From: Elusimicrobiota bacterium
Lineage (GTDB): Bacteria; Elusimicrobiota; Endomicrobiia; Endomicrobiales; Endomicrobiaceae
Length of the DNA: 6,043 nucleotides
Assembly: GCA_031282945.1 (NCBI GenBank)
Contig: JAITCX010000035.1
Coordinates: forward strand, 1 to 6,043
Reading direction: 5' to 3'
In this document: positions 3,677 through 6,043 of the stretch, piece by piece
Numbering within the stretch: the first letter of the stretch is position 1
Layout of the letters: each line of letters begins with the position of its first letter
Program-made: the position numbers and the translations under genes
The notes under the pieces: model-generated
Databases searched by the model: none
What the model was told of the DNA's origin: nothing
Seen by the model: the letters and a program-made list of their open reading frames with translations, nothing else

Positions 3677-6043
3677 ATGAAACTAGTTTCAAAAATACTT
3701 TCACCATTTTCCCCGAAAAGAAAATTAGCCATAAAAAATAAAACAATCAAAAATCATTTTTTGCATTTCGCAAAAGAATCTTTTTCGTTTTTCAGCGCCG
3801 CCTTTGTCTCTCGTTTCTTTTCATTTTTGCGGGGAGCTTTTGCTTTTCGCAAAACCGCTTTTGCGGGGGCGCTCATTTTCCTTTGCATTTTATTTGCCCC
3901 AGCAAAATCAAATGCTATTGAGGTAAATGTAACGTCTTGGGATGAGCTTCTCGCCGCATATCAAAATCAAACGGGAGATTTAATAATTAATATCTCCGCC
4001 GATCTCCTCGCAGACGGCGATATTCTAAGCGATTTCCTCGGCGAGCCCTCTATAAGCATAACCAGCTTAATAATTCAAAGTTTAAGTCAAGACCTAAACG
4101 CCCCCTCATTTATAATCAATGCCAACAACCTAGTAGCCCCCGCGCCATATGACGGCAACACCAGAGGCATGGGTTTCACGCTTTACGGCAAAACAATTAC
4201 CTTTAAAAATTTAACCTTCATGAATTTCTTGGGAAATCCTTACTATAATGATATTTATGATAACCCTCCTGCGAGCGCTCCAAATTATTATGGGGGCGCC
4301 TTAGACATTAGAGAGGGATCCATAGTTAGCTTCTCTGGCAATATTGAATTTTCCAGCAATTCAGTTTTTGACATGGGAAAGGGAGGGGCAGTTTCTGTAA
4401 TGGACTCATCCATTTCTTTTGTAGGAGAGAGCGGTGCAAATAATCAATTAAAATTCTTTGCCAATATCGCTAATAATAATAACAGCGATGACACTTTCGT
4501 GGGGGGAGCGGCAATTTATTTTAGACAATCTACGGCCTATTTTGTAAATTACGATGTGTTTTTTATTAGCAATACATTTAGTAGCCGTCCCGACGCAGAT
4601 ACTGGCGGTGTCTTTTCCGCCGTGAATTCTCTTATTTATTTTGTGGGAGAGGGGGAAGGTAATACGCTAGACTTTATTGGCGGAATGGGGCCGCAAAACG
4701 GAGGGGGCTTGGCAGGAATATCAATTAGCGGAACTCGTTTATTTTTTACAAATTATAATATCAATTTTACAAGCATTATAGGTACGCCTCTTTTGGTGGA
4801 GGATAGTCAGGGCGAGACCATTCTACAGACTTCTTGGATTTCTTTTGTAGGAAATGAGGGAAAAAATAATACAATAAACTTTTCTCATAATTGGGGGGGC
4901 GCAATTCGTCTTGCCTCATATGCTCCTGAAGACCCAGTAACTCTTACTTTTTCAAATTATGCTGTACTTTTTGAAAATAATAGTTCTCAAATTTACGGCG
5001 GAGCAATTTATATTTCCAATCGCGCCTCTACAACCTTTGAAAATTCAACTGTGAAATTCTCAAGCAATATCGCAGACACCAACGGCGGAGCGCTTTATAT
5101 GGGCGCGGGAGATTCCACCCCTGAATTATTTAATAGATTGACTTTTTCAAATTCTCAAGTTGAATTTTCAAGCAATATAGCAACCAGCAGCGGCGGCGCC
5201 ATTTATGTAAACTACCGTGGCGAATTGATTTTTGCAAATTCAACCGTTGCTTTTTATCATAATTATGGAAATGGAATTTTAAACGATATTCACTTATATA
5301 CTCTCGGATCAATGCGTGTCAGTTCTTTAACATTTTTAGGAGCCAACGATTTTATCAATGGCATAAGAGTTTCCGGCTCTAATAACGGCTACGCCCCCAC
5401 CGTCCTCAAAGACGGCGGCGGCATAGTAAATTTTTCCGGCGACGCCAGCGAGTTTACAAACGTTTTATTTCAAGCTCAAAGCGGCACAACAAATTTCAAC
5501 TCCCGCGTCATCATCAGCTCTCAGCTTTCCATTGCAGACGGCGCGCAGGTAAATTTCAATGCCAGCGGCAGCTCAATCGCGCAAGTGGTTTTTCTCCCTC
5601 AAACCGCCATTGGCGCCCAAAGCCTTGCGCCCGCAGGAGCGGTTTTCTCTCTCCAAAACGGAGTCGCAAACAGCACAGCTTATATCACCGCAAACTTTGA
5701 CCTCACGGGCGGCATCTTGGCATTGGACGCCGACTTCATCGGCGCAACGGCAGACTGGCTCTCTGTTGCCCAAACTTTTGCGGCAGGAGAGGGCGCGCAA
5801 ATTTTTATCACAAAAATTAACACAGGAAAAAATCTTAAACAACCTCTCAAAATTTTAACCGCCGGCACGGAATTCTCCCTCTCAAACTTAAACTTAAGCC
5901 CAAACGCGGGCTTCGGCCTTTATCAATTTTCAGACGATCTTAATTCCCTTTACGCATTTGAATACGGCGATTGGAATAATTTTGTAGCGGAGTTTAATGC
6001 GGCAGGCGCCGGCACGCCTAGCATAGATTTGCTCAAAAATATA
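3677..6043 (+). CDS. Pmp/autotransporter-like secreted surface protein, 5' part (no stop in window)
   Basis: The frame is open for 789 codons to the window edge, so the C-terminus, where a beta-barrel or other anchor would be expected, is unseen. Residues 1-80 look like a long signal peptide: a basic, aromatic-rich extension, then a hydrophobic core (AFAGALIFLCILF, 61-73) and a Sec-type cleavage site after SNA (78-80). The passenger carries motifs of the Chlamydia polymorphic membrane protein repeat: GGA(I/L/V) or variants at 206, 236, 276, 310, 342, 407, 441, 470 and 506, with FxxN at 219, 225, 260, 296, 402, 432, 461, 497 and 526. The clearest tandem units begin TF-N at 424, 453 and 489, with FSSNIA then GGA(I/L)Y in the latter two. 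Such repeats form right-handed beta-helices in surface adhesins exported by type V secretion. From about residue 571 the motifs fade and the protein becomes Ala/Gly-rich with more C-ending codons. A role in adhesion or surface variation is inferred from family only. Confidence 0.9.
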   Translation, partial: MKLVSKILSPFSPKRKLAIKNKTIKNHFLHFAKESFSFFSAAFVSRFFSFLRGAFAFRKTAFAGALIFLCILFAPAKSNAIEVNVTSWDELLAAYQNQTGDLIINISADLLADGDILSDFLGEPSISITSLIIQSLSQDLNAPSFIINANNLVAPAPYDGNTRGMGFTLYGKTITFKNLTFMNFLGNPYYNDIYDNPPASAPNYYGGALDIREGSIVSFSGNIEFSSNSVFDMGKGGAVSVMDSSISFVGESGANNQLKFFANIANNNNSDDTFVGGAAIYFRQSTAYFVNYDVFFISNTFSSRPDADTGGVFSAVNSLIYFVGEGEGNTLDFIGGMGPQNGGGLAGISISGTRLFFTNYNINFTSIIGTPLLVEDSQGETILQTSWISFVGNEGKNNTINFSHNWGGAIRLASYAPEDPVTLTFSNYAVLFENNSSQIYGGAIYISNRASTTFENSTVKFSSNIADTNGGALYMGAGDSTPELFNRLTFSNSQVEFSSNIATSSGGAIYVNYRGELIFANSTVAFYHNYGNGILNDIHLYTLGSMRVSSLTFLGANDFINGIRVSGSNNGYAPTVLKDGGGIVNFSGDASEFTNVLFQAQSGTTNFNSRVIISSQLSIADGAQVNFNASGSSIAQVVFLPQTAIGAQSLAPAGAVFSLQNGVANSTAYITANFDLTGGILALDADFIGATADWLSVAQTFAAGEGAQIFITKINTGKNLKQPLKILTAGTEFSLSNLNLSPNAGFGLYQFSDDLNSLYAFEYGDWNNFVAEFNAAGAGTPSIDLLKNI
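3848..3865. repeat. Hairpin inside the signal-peptide coding region
   Basis: CGCAAAA (3848-3854) and TTTTGCG (3859-3865) pair around CCGC, about 170 bases into the coding sequence. Together with the palindrome at 3758-3775 it makes the 5' coding region hairpin-rich. This may be only a by-product of encoding Phe/Ala/Arg-Lys-rich sequence. Confidence 0.4.

Noticed and set aside
5130..5868. Short frames on both strands within the surface-protein gene (5130-5312 minus, 5559-5858 plus, 5573-5842 minus, 5680-5868 minus)
   Set aside because: They are shadows of the long open frame starting at 3677, which has a signal peptide and recognisable repeats.

Overview
The window reads as chromosome from an AT-rich diderm (Gram-negative type) bacterium. 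All genes are on the + strand. The Pmp-like surface protein and the overall style would fit Elusimicrobiota (Endomicrobium/Elusimicrobium-like) or another phylum rich in Chlamydia-type polymorphic membrane protein repeats. That placement is a low-confidence inference, because no taxonomic marker gene is present.

Layout: (1) 37-2304 is a complete, intact metE, the cobalamin-independent methionine synthase, with its own Shine-Dalgarno and a Rho-independent terminator just downstream (2333-2384). (2) 2393-2569 is a compact palindromic element. Two nested inverted repeats frame two unrelated GC-rich hairpins, so one strand can fold as a cloverleaf or four-way junction. (3) 2570-2768 holds no convincing gene, but it has a short coding-like stretch that could be the tail of a broken gene. 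(4) 2769-3170 is a small orphan gene for a charged, soluble-looking 131-133 residue protein of unknown function. (5) 3171-3676 is a long non-coding stretch in two parts: a GC-rich, hairpin-dense block with a 17-bp tandem repeat (about 3223-3450), and an AT-rich leader built from repeated pyrimidine motifs and matching inverted repeats (3472-3660). (6) From 3677 to the window edge is the 5' part (789 codons, no stop) of a large secreted protein. It has an unusually long signal peptide and a beta-helix-type passenger with FxxN and GGA(I/L) repeats, like Pmp/autotransporter adhesins. It is easy to miss because it has no stop codon inside the window.

The genes do not look like one pathway. metE is a self-contained housekeeping unit closed by a terminator. 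The orphan gene and the surface-protein gene lie in a repeat-rich accessory stretch. The most unusual content is the non-coding DNA: the cloverleaf element after metE, and the structured leader before the surface-protein gene.
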